From positions 84,717,001-84,781,000 of the forward strand of contig CATIUR010000003.1 of the NCBI GenBank assembly GCA_949592205.1: 64,000 nt of DNA. The letters run 5' to 3'. Source of the DNA: Helichrysum umbraculigerum. Lineage: Eukaryota; Streptophyta; Magnoliopsida; Asterales; Asteraceae. Positions 29,596-39,746 of the stretch are shown here, piece after piece. The first letter of the stretch is position 1. Each line of letters begins with the position of its first letter. The notes under the pieces were generated by a model, which ran no database searches, was not told the DNA's origin, and saw only the letters and a list, made by a program, of their open reading frames with translations. The translations under genes and the position numbers were made by a program.

Positions 29596-29741
29596 AATAA
29601 AATTTCGTCCCGAAATTTGTTCGATGTAGTAATCGGTAGTTTGTTATTCATCAGGTGGCTACAATGCGTCCTAGTAGCCTACAGTAGTAAGGTAGATCCT
29701 ACAGTGTTTGTAATCAAGTAATTGTTAGGTGGTAACATACC

Positions 29742-30356
29742 CTAAATTTTGTTGCCTGGAGGTAGTGGGCATTTGGCCTTGAGATGGCCAGCACTCCCAC
29801 AGTTGAAGCAGAGTTTCGCTTTAGGAGGGTTCGTACCTTTAAGATAGGATTTGCATTGACCGGTGGGTGTGGTACACGGTTCGTCATGATGCCGAGTGCA
29901 TCGGGTGCAGTAAGGTTTATTTCCTAAGTAAATCTTCACCCTTTTTGCTGGAGGCGGGGTACAGTCAGGGTCGTTATCCTTTTCAGTAGGAGTACTTTGG
30001 GAAGTTAGTGGTGAAGTAGGATTTTCTAAGGCTATCAAACGTAACTCGTACTCACGCATACGTATGTCATTTTGGAAAGCAATTCGTCGTAGGTCATCAA
30101 TGTCTTCCCGTGCTTCAGTCAGTTGTTTTCGCAGCGAATCAATAGTTTGGTTGAGGTGGCTGACTGATTCAGCAGTCAAGGTTACATCAACCGGTGCTTT
30201 TGCAGCAGTTAGAGCAACAGGAGAAGCAGGTACTGTTGCTGATTCAACGAAAGGTTCGGTATCACACTCGAGTTCGAGGAGGTAAGGAAATATTATTGGT
30301 TCCTCACTGAGCAGTTCATCATCCAAGGTAGGGTTGTTGACGGAGTGTGTTGTCAT
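29742..30356 (-). CDS. Second ORF of family B: coiled coil plus nucleocapsid-like zinc knuckle (204 aa)
   Basis: This protein lies where pol would normally be, 297 bp downstream of gag. Residues 1-60 are acidic and then Ala/Val/Pro-rich. Residues about 62-112 are a charged heptad-like coiled coil. A basic PPPAKRVK stretch precedes a Gag-nucleocapsid-like tail with CxxC (150, 153), HH and one complete CCHC knuckle (C183-C186-H191-C196). The expected first knuckle is degenerate: C168 remains but its partner Cys, His and last Cys are lost. The spacing HHDEPCTTPTGQC resembles the family D nucleocapsid (HHDGPCGTPCGKC) more than B's own Gag, so the tail probably came from a D-like gag. The role is unknown; nucleic-acid binding and oligomerisation are inferred. 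A host zinc-knuckle gene fragment is an alternative. Confidence 0.75.
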   Translation of the reverse strand: MTTHSVNNPTLDDELLSEEPIIFPYLLELECDTEPFVESATVPASPVALTAAKAPVDVTLTAESVSHLNQTIDSLRKQLTEAREDIDDLRRIAFQNDIRMREYELRLIALENPTSPLTSQSTPTEKDNDPDCTPPPAKRVKIYLGNKPYCTRCTRHHDEPCTTPTGQCKSYLKGTNPPKAKLCFNCGSAGHLKAKCPLPPGNKI

Positions 30357-30653
30357 TTCCTATGAAATAATTATTCTATTTAATAATTGTTGCAAGAAAG
30401 TGAAGTTCTATTGGATGACTTGTTTAAAGTAATAAATAATATACGAGTTCCCGGTCTCAACCAGTGTGAGATATTTGGGAAAAGAGTTTGTTATTGGTAA
30501 TCCAAGGGTAATACAAGTTTTATGGTCGGGATTCGTATAGTCGGTAGTTTCCTAATCCTATTGGGTACTTAGGATCAAAGAAAACACACAGAATAAGAGA
30601 CAATTACACATAAATCATTAAGCGAGAGATTTATGGAGAACAGTTTCAAGAAA

Positions 30654-31745
30654 TCAAAGAATGAGCGTACCCGGGTTGAGCAAATCACAAAGTCTCGGGT
30701 TTGGGTCATCATCCCTAGCATTAATTACGTAAGCTCTACTCTTCGTGTGGTTGGTTCGGAGTTTCAGTTTTGGGCAATCCTTTCTAAAGTGCCCGGTACC
30801 ATTGCACTCATAGCAGGTTTTGGGTGCAGGAGTATCAGTACCAGTGGGGTTGGTTCGGCAGTCTTGGGCCAGGTGCCCGAATTTCTTGCATTTGGTGCAG
30901 GGACAGGAGCCATTATGATGGCGACTACATTGGGAGCAGTAAGGCTTGCTCCCCTTGTAAGCCTTTGAGTCATTGGCATTGACAGTTGCAGGCTTCTTGT
31001 CAGGAATCGGGTTGGATGAGTGGGGACTTACTTCCCATTTACGTTTGTTATTCGCAGACGGGGTTGAAGTCGAGCCACGGCGGACAGAATTGGCCGTTAA
31101 CTCATGAGCCATACGAATGGCGCTCTGAATAGTTCCCGGTTTGGATGAAGTAACTAAGTCTTGAAGTCGCTCAGGAAGTCCATCAACGTACTTTTCGATC
31201 CTTTTGTACTCGGGATCAACCATGGATGGGCACAAAAGTGCCAGCTGGTGAAAGCGGTTGGTGTAACCGGTGATGTCATCACCCTGCATCTTGTGATTCC
31301 AGAATTCAATCTCTAGTTGTTTCAGCTCATCTCTTGGGCAGTACTCGCCCCTCAGCATGTTCTTTAGTTCATCCCACTGTAGTTTGTAAGCATCAGCAAC
31401 GCTCACAGTCAGCGCATAGGTGTTCCGCCAGGTAAGAGCGGTGTCAGAAAAGGTACTGGCGGCGAACTTAACTTTATCCTCTTCCTTGCAGTTGCAGATG
31501 AGGAATACTGATTCGATTTTCTCGGTCCAACGAATCAGACCGATCGCTCCTTCAGTACCTGCAAAGCTCAAGGGTTTGCAGTTTTGGAAGTCCTTGTAGG
31601 TGCAGGTTTTGGGTGGTGGTGTGTTGTTAGCCGTATCTTCGCTACCAGGAGTGGTTGCTCGGACAGCTAGAGCTTGGGCCACACTACGGGCAATAATACC
31701 CCCGACTTCGGCTTCAGTAAGAGTGATTTGTCGTCGAGGAGGCAT
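30654..31745 (-). CDS. gag: Gag of family B, ending after the nucleocapsid (363 aa)
   Basis: It is a Gag close to that of family A over residues 47-325, including the capsid and two CCHC knuckles (C283-C286-H291-C296 and C311-C314-H319-C324). The frame then runs about 40 residues and stops where family A would continue into protease, so the protein is Gag only. Residue 107 is Arg where families A and D have Trp in the TWWNT motif, which may affect capsid folding. The frame is otherwise intact. An intact Gag in an element without pol suggests it can still form or join particles whose enzymes come from related elements. Confidence 0.9.
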   Translation of the reverse strand: MPPRRQITLTEAEVGGIIARSVAQALAVRATTPGSEDTANNTPPPKTCTYKDFQNCKPLSFAGTEGAIGLIRWTEKIESVFLICNCKEEDKVKFAASTFSDTALTWRNTYALTVSVADAYKLQWDELKNMLRGEYCPRDELKQLEIEFWNHKMQGDDITGYTNRFHQLALLCPSMVDPEYKRIEKYVDGLPERLQDLVTSSKPGTIQSAIRMAHELTANSVRRGSTSTPSANNKRKWEVSPHSSNPIPDKKPATVNANDSKAYKGSKPYCSQCSRHHNGSCPCTKCKKFGHLAQDCRTNPTGTDTPAPKTCYECNGTGHFRKDCPKLKLRTNHTKSRAYVINARDDDPNPRLCDLLNPGTLIL

Positions 31746-32328
31746 GTTCCTTGAAACAATAAATAAAGAACATGTGAAGGTTTGAACAAGAATTATGATT
31801 GTGATAATTTAGTGAGTTTAGAGAAATTACGCCAAAGTGTGAAGGTTGTTTAAAGTTGTGTACTATAAATAAGTTTATACGGTTTTTGAAGTTTTTGAAA
31901 ATTTTATAAAAACATTTTTGTGAGGAATTTTGCAACATGTTTGATAAAAATACATTTGTTATAAAATTTTGCTAGTAAAAGTCGGTTGTATCAATTGGGA
32001 ATCTGACGAAAATTAAGTTGAAAATGGTTTTATTGGGTTACACCTAACGGTACAGTAGTGTACATTGTAGAATGTTATAAACGTAGAATTAGGTAGGAAT
32101 AGCAAATGAAAACAAGGTCTCGATCTTCATATCGAAGGATGTTCGAGTAACTATGGTTGTCGGTTATAATGGTGTGGAGATCTTCGGACGTATGTCGGTA
32201 TTCGTGAATTCATAAAAGTTAAATAAGGATAGAATGACGAGAATCGAGTTGTCGTTTGTTCGATGAAATTTTAAAGAATATTAATTTCGTAGTAGTCGAG
32301 AGAGAGTATCGTATCGGGGAAAGAGGCC

Positions 32329-32370
<42 letters not shown>

Positions 32371-32627
32371 ATAACCGCCTAGTAGGTGTCTAGCACAATC
32401 AAGTAAAAGTCCCGGTTCTCTCGAGGTCAGAGTCAGCTAGTGCATTCCTGTTCAACATAACCCCTTTCAGAACTCACATCATCTTCATTTAATTGTACAT
32501 AGTTGATCACGCTATGTTAAATTAAAATCGTATGCTGTAATTCCTGAACCAGTTATACCTAATGAGGAATACTGCCTACGGTCATAGTCTAGGCCCACTA
32601 AATGCAACCTAGTTCACTATAACCTTA
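31746..32627 (-). promoter_or_regulatory. Family B genomic-RNA leader
   Basis: This is about 880 bp between PBS and gag with no supported ORF; B lacks the pre-gag ORF of family A. A (TA)n run lies at about 32333-32367. The last 230 bp before the PBS (32395-32627) is the leader block conserved with families A and D, including the hairpin at 32497-32517. Confidence 0.65.
32497..32517 (-). promoter_or_regulatory. Dimerization-type hairpin (family B)
   Basis: The sense stem is ACATAG/CTATGT with loop CGTGATCAA. The palindrome TGATCA is the same as in family A, although the neighbouring loop base differs. The identical palindrome would in principle allow A-B heterodimers. Function is inferred. 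Confidence 0.6.
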
Positions 32628-32640
32628 GGCTCTGATACCA
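32628..32640 (-). other. Primer binding site (initiator Met tRNA), family B
   Basis: TGGTATCAGAGCC on the minus strand, three bases from the 5' LTR. Confidence 0.95.
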
Positions 32641-34217
32641 ATCTGCAACACCCCCAAATTTAACAGTTTGCGGAAGCGATGTTTTGGGTGTTACTAATCA
32701 ATAATCACAAGCACAAAGGATACAGTGAACGACTCTAAATGAGACGTTCGAAAAGTTATTACATTAATACATAAGTAGTTTCAAAATACAAGCTCGAGTT
32801 CAAGTAAAATCCTAGAGATTCTAATACATAACAGTAAGTACAAAAGTAATGTATGTAAATCTCCAAGCTTGTAAATGCATGCGACTCGAGCTAAGAAAGC
32901 TTATCCTGCTGGGCATCCCTACTGATGCTGTGTACCTGAGAAGCATTACTAAAACGGTCAACCAAAGAGGTTGGTGAATCTCACAGGTTTGTAAGTAAGT
33001 AAATAGTTTGAACACACATGTAGTATTCGTAAATCATAGCCAGCCAGTAAGTAACGATCACAGGTTATGCTCATCGTTTACTTAAGTTTTAATAAGTGGG
33101 TGGTTGCAGGTTATGCTAACCGTTTGATACAATTGCTATGAGCCACCATAGTTGAAGCTTAACGTACAGTAAATATAGGTACCCCCCATGAATGTAATCC
33201 AAAACATTCATACGGAACGAGTAAGAAACGCCCGTTTCTACAGGAACGGTTCGTGGTAGTGCTTGCTACCCCGGGCGGGGATTGTCAGTCCCATATGGAT
33301 CCATATACTAAAACTCGCGCTTATCACATAACTAACAACTATGATTAAGGAGGATTTCATTGGATTAGTCGTAAACTCATGCAGTTGGCGTATCCGAAAT
33401 CTCGTACAGTAAGTAAATCATGGCAGCAAGTAAGTTTTGTGTGTTCATGTAAAACAGTAATGTATCTCACCCCTGAGTAAAAACAGTAAAGTAGGGGCTG
33501 TAAGACTCACCTGAGTCTGGCAGACAATGCAGTAAGTAAGCAAGTAGTATCCCGAACTAGCAACCCTTAGCGTCCTAATACGCATAAGGTTTAGTAAGTA
33601 AATGGAATACTTGTAAAGTATCCATGCTAGTTGTTCCCAAACTAGTTAATGTCCATTAGTTTGTTTGTACGTTTGTATTCGTTTGTAAATCGTAGTTTGT
33701 ATAAAAGTTGTACGGTCCGTTTGTTATCGGTGTATAATAATAATTCCATCCATTATTATTATGTATTCATAGTAGTTGTACTTTTGTAAAGCGTACGTGT
33801 ATAACTGTTTGTTTGTATCACAATGTGTATCGTTTGCGTAAGTTCTAATGGGCTTAAACCCCAAAGGGTACGAGTGAAACCTCGTAAGTATTCGAGTGTA
33901 TGTTCGTATCAGTTAATGTGTAATCCAGCACGTAACTAGTGAGTGAATTTGTAAGTTCGTATCGGATGTAATCCCGTGTAATGTACAAGTGTAAGTTCGT
34001 TGGAGTGTAATCTCCTAAGTATTTCAAAGTGTAATCTCGTACGCGTGTGTGAGTGAAATCTCACGTTAGTTTAGCATAGTCTTGTACGTATTCAAGTGTT
34101 GTTGTATACTCTCAAAAGTATAGTATTTTCATGTATAAGTAGCATCGTATTTGATTTAGTAGTTGAAAAAGTGATTCCAACACTTAGAATATATTTTGTT
34201 TTCTGATCTGGGTTATC

Positions 34218-34509
34218 TGCGACACAAGTCTTGTGTCGCAGACCGTATGCGACATAAGGTCTGTGTCGTATGGACTGAATTCGATTTGATGTTTATGCGA
34301 CACAATGGTTGTGTCGCATACAAGGGTACGACACAACGATACGACATAGTCGTTGTGTCGCAATCAAGCGATAGGTAAACTTTGTGTCGTAGATGATACG
34401 ACATATAGTGCGACATAAGCGTTGTGTCGCATACATTGCGACATAACGTGCGACATAACATGCGACACAGTGTTGTGTCGCATGAAATTTTGGTCCGATG
34501 CGACACAAG
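34218..34509 (-). repeat. TGCGACACAA palindrome array in family B 5' LTR
   Basis: Same arrangement as the 3' LTR, including the perfect 23-bp palindromes. This copy sits in the active promoter LTR, so it would be near the start of the genomic RNA. Confidence 0.9.
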
Positions 34510-34569
34510 AGGTCTGTTCGGAATTTAAGTTTCCGAAAACGTATTTTCCGGTTTCCGTTGGGTCTAGAA

Positions 34570-34577
34570 CTTTTATA
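34570..34577 (-). promoter_or_regulatory. TATA box of family B 5' LTR
   Basis: TATAAAAG in the sense direction, about 60 bp before the palindrome array. It is the best TATA match in this LTR. Confidence 0.55.
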
Positions 34578-35449
34578 CTAGTTTTAATATGTTATAATGA
34601 ATCCATAGTAACCATTGGTGGTCGTTTTTAAGGTTTGTGGTGTCGTTTTCTTTAAAATGACCAAAACCGACATTTCCGTTAACGTGTTCAAAAACGAGTT
34701 TTAATTACATATTCGGACATCATTTAGCTAGGGGAACAATAATCTAGCAAAATAAAAGTAATCGGAAAAGTTTCGGGTCGCCGGAAAACTTACAAAATTG
34801 TAGAATCAAGAAACCGAAAAGATGAAGTTGTAGTCCTCGTTGTCGTGTGCAACTTCCTCCAAGCGAGCTAGGTGGTTTAGGGAGTTTTCGTGGAGTTTTT
34901 GGGGTGTTCGGTTGACGGTTTTAGAGAGAGAGAGAAATCGTGGGAGAGAGAGAGGAGAGGGAAAGATGGATGCATGTATGTGTTTGTGTATTGGAGTGGA
35001 AGAAAGGGTGAGGGCTTAATGCCCCCTCACCTAGGCCGGCCCATGGTGGGGCCACAAGGTGTGGTCTCACCAAATGTTGTTCCCTCGCGTATGCGCTCCG
35101 TGCGGTGTTCGTTTCCCCGGTCGTTTAAACGTTAAAATTATTTTATACGCGATTAAATATACGTTTTAAAATACGAAATAATATCCGATAATTTAGTTGA
35201 AGTATTTTAATAAAATATTTTGTTTTCAAGTTAAACAATATAACTTAGTTTCGTTTTGTCGGTTGGTCGAGTTTTCGGAGAGTTCGGTAGCGTTTTAATT
35301 AAAACGTACGTTTTCCGTTATATTATAAACATAATATAAAGTACTAGTCAAAGTAATTAAATAATTTCACATTATTTAATAATTGTTTTACCAATGTCCA
35401 CAAATTTGTACAATTGTAGTTTCATACGATATGTACGAATCGTATACGC

Positions 35450-35483
<34 letters not shown>

Positions 35484-35608
35484 CATCCATATATATATAT
35501 ATAATAAGTAAATAACGTATATAATCCTATTTCATATTATATACAAGTAATAAACACGTAATTAGGGAAAATTTAAATTGGCCCTAAATTTGGGGTTGTT
35601 ACAGTTGT

Positions 35609-36340
35609 CGGTTAAATTGGTACTACATTTGGGAGAACTTCCGGTGTAGCCTACACTCCATATATGTTATCCATGTGACATGTTATTTATTTGATTGTGG
35701 ACAACTCTACGTTAGATAAGTAATAGGATAGGAGCTATGGCCCATTAGGACATATACAGTAATGATACGGGATCTCTGGGTGAGGCATCGGAAAAACCAT
35801 AAAATGGCTCAGTACTTGGTATAGCGTTGGAACCACCTCTGGTGAAGTACAAATGCGTGGAAGCCACGAAAAGGCCGTAGGTACAATACTATGTTGAACA
35901 TCGTTCAGAGACCCCAAGTCAGCACTGCTAGGATTCATTGTAATTAGAGCCTCAATCCTCATAACTACCCCTAAATAGCATACATCGATATCATAGCAAA
36001 CACTCGCGTAATCCATAGTTCTCTCAGCGACTTCACTCCTTATTTACTTTACTGTCTTTTAATTTACCTAGAATAGAAAACAAAACCCCCAAAAGTTTTA
36101 AAACCCTAGCTAAATTACCAAAGATAATTGATCCTCCTAAGATCCCATGCCCATTGTGGTTTGAAGAACGACACCTGAGTCATACCTGCCGCTTACTATA
36201 CAAGTAGTAGTATAACTTAGGCTTCCCTGCACTATAAATATAAAACCACCCCTCCGATCGCCCGCTCTGACTGGAAGGCCCGCAACGACCAGGAAGCAAT
36301 TCTTGAACCGACCGTTGGAGCGCGATCACGTTCGCGCATA
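35609..36340 (+). mobile_element. Relic of an Athila-type LTR
   Basis: Ordered patches resemble the Athila-type LTR at 58445-60928 in the same orientation. They include GGTATAG-TTGGAA, AGTACAAAT followed by TGGAAGCC, a CCGTAGGTACAAT-like block (compare 59595-59680), and later the AAGAACGAC and TAACTTAG patches (compare 60790-60870). No PBS or gag follows. Continuity with 26752 across the family B insertion fits one old LTR split by B. Confidence 0.45.
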
Positions 36341-36349
36341 ATATTGTAA

Positions 36350-36956
36350 GTCGTTTTCAACAGAATCCAGGGGTGAGTCACTGGACTGCTGTTAAGAACA
36401 TTCTTAAGTACTTGAGATCTACTAAAGATATGGTTCTGGTTATGGAGAAAATCCTGCAGCTGAGCTCAAAGTAACTGCTTATTGCGATGCTGGGTTTCAG
36501 ACTGACAAAGATGATATGAAATCTCAGTTAGGATACGTCTTCACCTTAAATGGATGAGCAGTAGATTGGAAGAGTAAGAAGCAAACCACTACTGCCATGT
36601 CTGCAACAGAATCTGAGTACATTGCTGCCTCGGAAGCCGCCATGGAAGCTGTTTGGATTAGAAAGTTTATTTCTGGGCTCAGCGTGGTTCCCTTAAATAA
36701 ATCACCTATGGAATTATATTGTGATAATACAGGTGCAATCATAATTGCCAATGAACCTAGAGTTCAGAAAGGTGTCAGACACTACCAAAGGAGAGTTCAC
36801 TATGTTCGAGAACAAATCGAACTAGGTGAAATTAAGTTACTCAAAGTTCGCATAGAACATAACTTAGCTAATCCGTTCACTAAAGCTTTATCTAAACCAA
36901 AGCTTACTGAACATGCTGAAGGCATAGGACTTCGTCTAGCTAGTTATCTCATGTAA
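36350..36956 (+). pseudogene. Ty1/copia Pol C-terminus (RT end and RNase H), broken
   Basis: The frame encodes the typical copia RNase H end. It has YCDAGF with the catalytic Asp, SATESEYIAASEA, the YCDN motif and a PFTKAL tail, ending in a normal stop at 36954-36956. A TGA stop at about 36556 replaces an expected Gly codon in the NGGAV motif. A one-base deletion lies near 36438 in the segment just before. Upstream RT, integrase, protease and gag are missing, so this is a truncated 5' remnant. Confidence 0.85.
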
Positions 36957-37760
36957 TTCAGTGATTAGTATTTAGATATGAGATGTTAAACATTTTATTT
37001 ATTAATGAAATAAAGTACTTGGTATGTTTATTTTATTTAAATATTATTGTATCTCATTTTTGCATGTTTAATCCTTGAATAATTTATTATTATTCTAAAC
37101 TATCCAATGTCAATTGACTATATGGGAATATAGTCGAACTAAGACATATCTTAGTGATTGGTCAGAAAGGGTCTCACTAAACTCACATGATATTCATATA
37201 GATGCATATCGGATTCCCCAAATCATCGAATAATTACTTTATGGATCGTCATCATTAAAAAATATTCGAAAATGATTATTTACTGAATCCTTAAACTTGA
37301 GATGCAAGTAGGTTCAGCGTGTATGGATTGCATCTTCTTGATATGGTTCTAACTATTCGTAAATGGTAGTTATACAGGACTATTTTCAGAAGTGTAGTGA
37401 AATGCATGACTGACATGTGCAGTCAATACAGAATTTGTTCATTCAATAAGTTATTGAAGAAGGATACTTATAGGCCGCTCATTAGGTATTAATCAGATGT
37501 GTGTATTGCCATACCAAAATGAAATCTAGATGTGTCTCGATTCATTTTGTAATCTTGATTAATTACATGAAATGAGAAATAGAACAGTTAAATCATGAAA
37601 TGACATTGATCCATATTCAAAATTAACACGGGTATCTGAAACAAAGGGATTGTAAATGATGAAATCATTTTTTGGGACTTTATGAAACGAAACTCAGGAA
37701 TTTCTGGGAACATTGAAGTGTTGCTAGACGCTAATCAATGTTATTGCTTAAGACATGTCC
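36957..37760 (+). other. Copia 3' non-coding region
   Basis: AT-rich, with no ORF. It lies between the Pol stop and the polypurine tract, as expected for a copia 3' untranslated region. Confidence 0.6.
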
Positions 37761-38427
37761 AAGTGGAAGCTGTTGGTATATGTACACCACTTAAGCATGT
37801 CCGGAAATGATTGAGCCTACGGGGTCACAAGCGTTAACACGTAGATACCGCTTATTTAACCAAGTTAAGTTAACTGTAATAACTAGTTAAGTTATTAGTT
37901 AATTTGTGATAATTTAATAAACGCTATTAAATTATAAAGTTCAAGGTGAAAGTTATTAGGACTAAAATGTTACTTCTAATTACTTAAAGGGGTTATAATT
38001 AATTGATAATAAAAGTTATTATTTATTAATTATTATTATAAAATCTATATAATAATAATCCTACGATTACTTTGACCCCAATCCTTTTCTTAACCTCCTC
38101 TGTGTTTTGTTTTGTTCGACCAACGACGAAAGAAAAAAACCCCCAAAAAGGTTTTATTTATTTTCGTACAAGCAAAAGTAAAAAAAAGGGAGGTGCTTAA
38201 TTAATTGGTTAATTGAACTAGCATTCGGGTGGTTATCAATGACGTGTGTTGTGTGTGCAATCGTAGAGGGTTTTACCATTAGTGAAACCTATTCGTTTAT
38301 TAAACGATTTATTGGAGCTAGCGAAAAGGTACACAACTATTAACCCTTGTTAATTATATATATACATGTTTATATTCCGCTGCGTGCTCATGTGTTTGAT
38401 TGTCAACTGCGATGTTATATTCTAACA
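37761..38427 (+). mobile_element. Copia polypurine tract and 3' LTR
   Basis: The purine tract AAGTGGAAGC (37761-37770) abuts an LTR of about 657 bp (37771-38427) that starts TGTTGG and ends CTAACA, the usual copia termini. The matching 5' LTR is not in the window. Confidence 0.75.
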
Positions 38428-39746
38428 CTTACTTGTGAACCGTGGTCTATTTACTTAAAAAACAAGGAACACGTTTCTAATTACATAGGGGGTGGTCTAT
38501 TTGACTAATTATAAAAAAAGGAACAAGGTTCCTACACTAAGAACCGTGGTTATTTTAAATTTTCAAAAGGACCAACGGTTCCTAATGTAAGAACCGTGGT
38601 CCTTTTTCCAAAAAATTTTAAATTTTGAAATTTTCAAAAGGACCACGGTTCTTAATGTGGGAACCTTGGTCGTTTTTCAATAATTTTAAAAATTTGAACT
38701 TTTCAAGTACCTATCCTTATTTTCTCATATTCTCCAATATTCTTCCTGAACACCCCACCCTTTTATATTTTTACCCCAAAACCCTCCATTTGCTCCATTT
38801 TCATTATTTCAAATATTCAATCTTTGATTTCAGATCAAAACCCAATTTCATTATTTTTCACAAATATCATCTCCATTGAAACACTACTACTCCTTCATAT
38901 ATGATATGTTATTCTTCCTTCTAATTGATATACATCTACCTTCTTACTTAAAGTTGTTCTCTCAAGTTACTATCCAACGAGATTGTTTAAGGTATATTGT
39001 TACTTGATTCTAATATTTTTATATTTGTTACTTCGATTTTGGCTCTACATTTGTTCTTGTTTCATCGATTTGGTTTTAAAGTTTATCTTTCTTTGATATT
39101 TTTATATGAAGGTTGTATAGTTTGTACATATTTGGTTTGTATTTCAAAATTTTACAGATTATATATCTTTTTAGTTCAATATTTGTTTGAATTAACTTCT
39201 ACATTTATTGTTTTTTTTTTTCATTTAGGTACTTGATGTGCCAAAGGAGTAGTACCTTGCTTCGATGGAATAACCCCACTTATGAAGATGTTAATTTCAT
39301 TCATATGTTTGTTTGTTGTTAATTCATACATTGTATAGTATTAGATATAATTTGACTCAAGGGTTGTAATATTTTATTGAGGTTTGATGTAATAAGATCC
39401 ATTTGCTTATAATAAAGATATATAATTAATATGTTTGCAAATTATGATTTATGTTTTTCTAAGAATAATAATTTTATTATTAGTTTTGAAATATGTATTA
39501 TAAAATCGAATGAACTAGAAAATAAATACAAATTAAAAATATTTTTTTTTTTATAATTTGTCAATTAGACCATGGTTCTTAGTGTAGGAACCTTGTTCCT
39601 ATTTTTATAATTAGTCAAATAGACCACCTAAAAAAATCCGTGGTCCTTTTATTTTCCAAATAAACTTCCCCCTTATAGACCTCCCCTCAAAATCCGTGGT
39701 CCATATGCTTATTATACCGTGGTCTATTTGAACTTTTCTAGTAGTG
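38428..39746. mobile_element. CACTA-like non-autonomous DNA transposon with subterminal inverted repeats
   Basis: The right end read inward is CACTACTAGAAAA. A near-perfect inverted repeat of about 58 bp joins 38493-38550 with 39570-39628. The motif GAACCGTGGTC / GACCACGGTTC recurs many times at both ends, as in CACTA subterminal regions. The left terminus is unclear: CACTTACTTG at 38426 overlaps the copia LTR end, and 3-bp target duplications do not match. There is no transposase. The ORFs inside (for example 38625-38879) have no recognisable domains. Confidence 0.6.

Larger units (their letters stand above)
26758..35603 (-). mobile_element. Family B: pol-less Ty3/gypsy element with two zinc-knuckle ORFs
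   Basis: It is a complete element with LTRs 26758-29582 and 32644-35603, PPT 29583-29595, PBS 32628-32640 and a perfect GTTGT target duplication (26753-26757 and 35604-35608). The internal region is only about 3.06 kb. It encodes Gag and a second small ORF, with no protease, RT, RNase H or integrase. Its LTR plan, PBS, PPT, leader and Gag are close to family A. It is therefore best read as a non-autonomous relative mobilised in trans. Confidence 0.92.
32644..35603 (-). repeat. Family B 5' LTR (2960 bp)
   Basis: It matches the 3' LTR closely, with an extra block near 33820-33945 and a longer (AT)n at about 35451-35504. The left terminus reads TGCAACACC in place of TGTAACACC, a one-base change. 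The palindrome array lies at 34218-34509. Confidence 0.93.

Noticed and set aside
36524..36751. 75-aa minus-strand frame over the copia fragment
   Set aside because: It is antisense to the recognisable RNase H coding sequence.
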